Under the pieces are notes generated by a model. It ran no database searches, was not told where the DNA came from, and saw only the letters and a program-made list of their open reading frames with translations. Of a DNA stretch of 64,000 nucleotides, positions 63,183 through 64,000 are shown piece by piece. The DNA is from Streptomyces sp. IMTB 2501 (lineage in GTDB: Bacteria; Actinomycetota; Actinomycetes; Streptomycetales; Streptomycetaceae): positions 186,001 to 250,000 of the forward strand of contig NZ_MQUS01000002.1 of the NCBI RefSeq assembly GCF_001953885.1. The letters are read 5' to 3'. The position numbers and the translations under genes are program-made. The first letter of the stretch is position 1, and every line of letters begins with the position of its first letter.

Positions 63183-63553
63183 ACTGGCTGCTGGTGATCG
63201 CGGGAGCCGTGGTCGGCGCACCCCTGCGCTATCTCACCGACCGTGCCGTGCAGGCCCGTCATGACTCGGTCTTCCCCTGGGGCACCTTCGTGGTGAACGT
63301 CTCCGGCTGCCTGGTCCTCGGGCTGCTCACGGGCGCGGTATCCGCCGGGGCCGCCGGACCCCATCTGCAGCTCCTCATCGGCACGGGGCTGTGCGGCGCG
63401 CTGACGACGTATTCGACTTTTTCCTACGAGACGCTGCGGCTCACCGAGGCCGGCTCGGGCCTCTACGCTGCCGTGAACGTCGTCGCGAGCGTGCTGGCAG
63501 GGCTCGCCGCGGCCTTTGCCGGCGTCTCGCTCGCCGGAGTCCTGTGGGCCTAG
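63179..63553 (+). CDS. crcB: Fluoride channel FluC/CrcB, second subunit
   Basis: 124 residues, four helices: [28 protein letters not shown] (pore Asn) and [14 protein letters not shown]. Some bacteria build heterodimeric FluC from two genes, which would fit this tight operon. GTG start in a GTGA overlap with DUF190. Confidence 0.92.
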   Translation: MNWLLVIAGAVVGAPLRYLTDRAVQARHDSVFPWGTFVVNVSGCLVLGLLTGAVSAGAAGPHLQLLIGTGLCGALTTYSTFSYETLRLTEAGSGLYAAVNVVASVLAGLAAAFAGVSLAGVLWA

Positions 63554-63638
63554 CGCGGGCTCCATAGCACGGCAAAGCAAGGGCACAGCAAGTACTGTCC
63601 ACAACACTGTCGACCCATACCCCCCAGAACTGGATCCC

Positions 63639-64000
63639 ATGAGCGCCATCTCCGTCGGTCAGGCCGTCGTCCTCGGAGTCGTCGAGGGGGTGACCGAGTT
63701 CCTTCCGGTGTCGTCCACCGGTCACCTGAAGATCACCGAGGGACTCATGAACATCCCGGTCGACGACAGGTCCGTCGTCGGCTTCTCTGCCGTCATCCAG
63801 GTCGGTGCCATCGCCGCCGTGCTCGTGTACTTCTTCAAGGACATCAAGCGGATCGTCTCCGCCTGGTTCCGCGGTCTGGTCAATCGCGAGGAGCGCTACC
63901 ACCACGACTACAAGTTCGCCTGGTGGGTGATCGCCGCCACCATCCCGATCGTCATCGTGGGTCTGGCCGCCAAGCCGCTGATCGACGGCGCGCTCGGCTC
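63639..64000 (+). CDS. uppP: Undecaprenyl-diphosphatase UppP (BacA), 3' end outside the window
   Basis: First 120 residues visible. The catalytic motif EGVTEFLPVSSTGHL is near residue 17 and VVGFSAVIQVGAIAAVLVYF follows, as in UppP/BacA. The enzyme recycles the undecaprenyl diphosphate carrier used for peptidoglycan and gives bacitracin resistance when overproduced. ATG at 63639. The frame is open to the last base of the window. Confidence 0.93.
   Translation, partial: MSAISVGQAVVLGVVEGVTEFLPVSSTGHLKITEGLMNIPVDDRSVVGFSAVIQVGAIAAVLVYFFKDIKRIVSAWFRGLVNREERYHHDYKFAWWVIAATIPIVIVGLAAKPLIDGALG

Noticed and set aside
63639..64000. UppP as a self-resistance gene of the antibiotic cluster
   Set aside because: It lies about 29 kb from the cluster in ordinary chromosomal context and is a universal housekeeping enzyme.

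Overview
The window is high-GC actinobacterial DNA, almost certainly Streptomyces. Signs are roughly 70 % GC, many GTG starts, overlapping ATGA/GTGA gene junctions, very rare TTA codons, and typical Streptomyces families (NodU-type carbamoyltransferase, DasR-style chitinase promoter, SseB-like and DUF190 proteins).

Region 1 (1-4700) is a reactive-sulfur island. It holds a persulfide dioxygenase-rhodanese fusion, a free rhodanese, a TauE/SafE exporter, a two-cysteine CsoR-family (CstR-like) repressor and a rhodanese with a membrane tail. Four inverted repeats of the form TACCC-N4-GGGTA sit in front of these genes, one of them before an unrecognised 97-residue protein. An MFS drug-type exporter follows (4766-6223).

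Region 2 (6314-29548, probably reaching 34502) is the main content: a phosphoglycolipid (moenomycin-type) antibiotic cluster. It has a MoeO5-like prenyl-phosphoglycerate synthase, a MoeN5-like prenyltransferase, MoeM5-like carbamoyltransferase, MoeK5-like B12 radical-SAM methylase, MoeH5- and MoeF5-like amidotransferases, MoeE5-like epimerase, five glycosyltransferases (one GT-B, four GT-A-like), a small ABC transporter pair and a heterodimeric ABC exporter. A divergent 5-aminolevulinate synthase/acyl-CoA ligase pair (31608-34502) would supply the aminocyclopentenone cap. Two features are unlike the moenomycin set I know: a squalene-cyclase-fold repeat protein between the transporter and the prenyl genes, and a glycosyltransferase with about 28 tandem 9-residue Pro/Ala repeats at its N-terminus. 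TTA codons in four cluster genes suggest bldA control.

Region 3 (29549-37465) mixes small ORFs with debris: a secreted protein, a frameshifted HTH gene, a truncated Gfo/Idh oxidoreductase and a 49-nt 3' remnant of tRNA-Gly(CCC) beside a terminator.

Region 4 (37466-54736) is mostly ordinary chromosome: GNAT acetyltransferase, GH18 chitinase, MsrA, NAD kinase, AraC/MFS pair, an NCS1-transporter/isochorismatase/GntR operon, SseB-like protein, membrane protein, an orphan PqqB, MarR and a VOC protein.

Region 5 (54737-60722) is a decaying galactan-use locus. LacI is intact, but the sugar permease and GH42 beta-galactosidase both lack their 5' ends at one shared junction, and the GH53 galactanase carries a nonsense codon and a frameshift.

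Region 6 (60872-64000) has a small HTH protein, a beta-propeller lactonase-like protein, a FluC-DUF190-FluC fluoride operon and the start of uppP.

All family names come from reading sequence motifs and from memory of the families; no database search was run.
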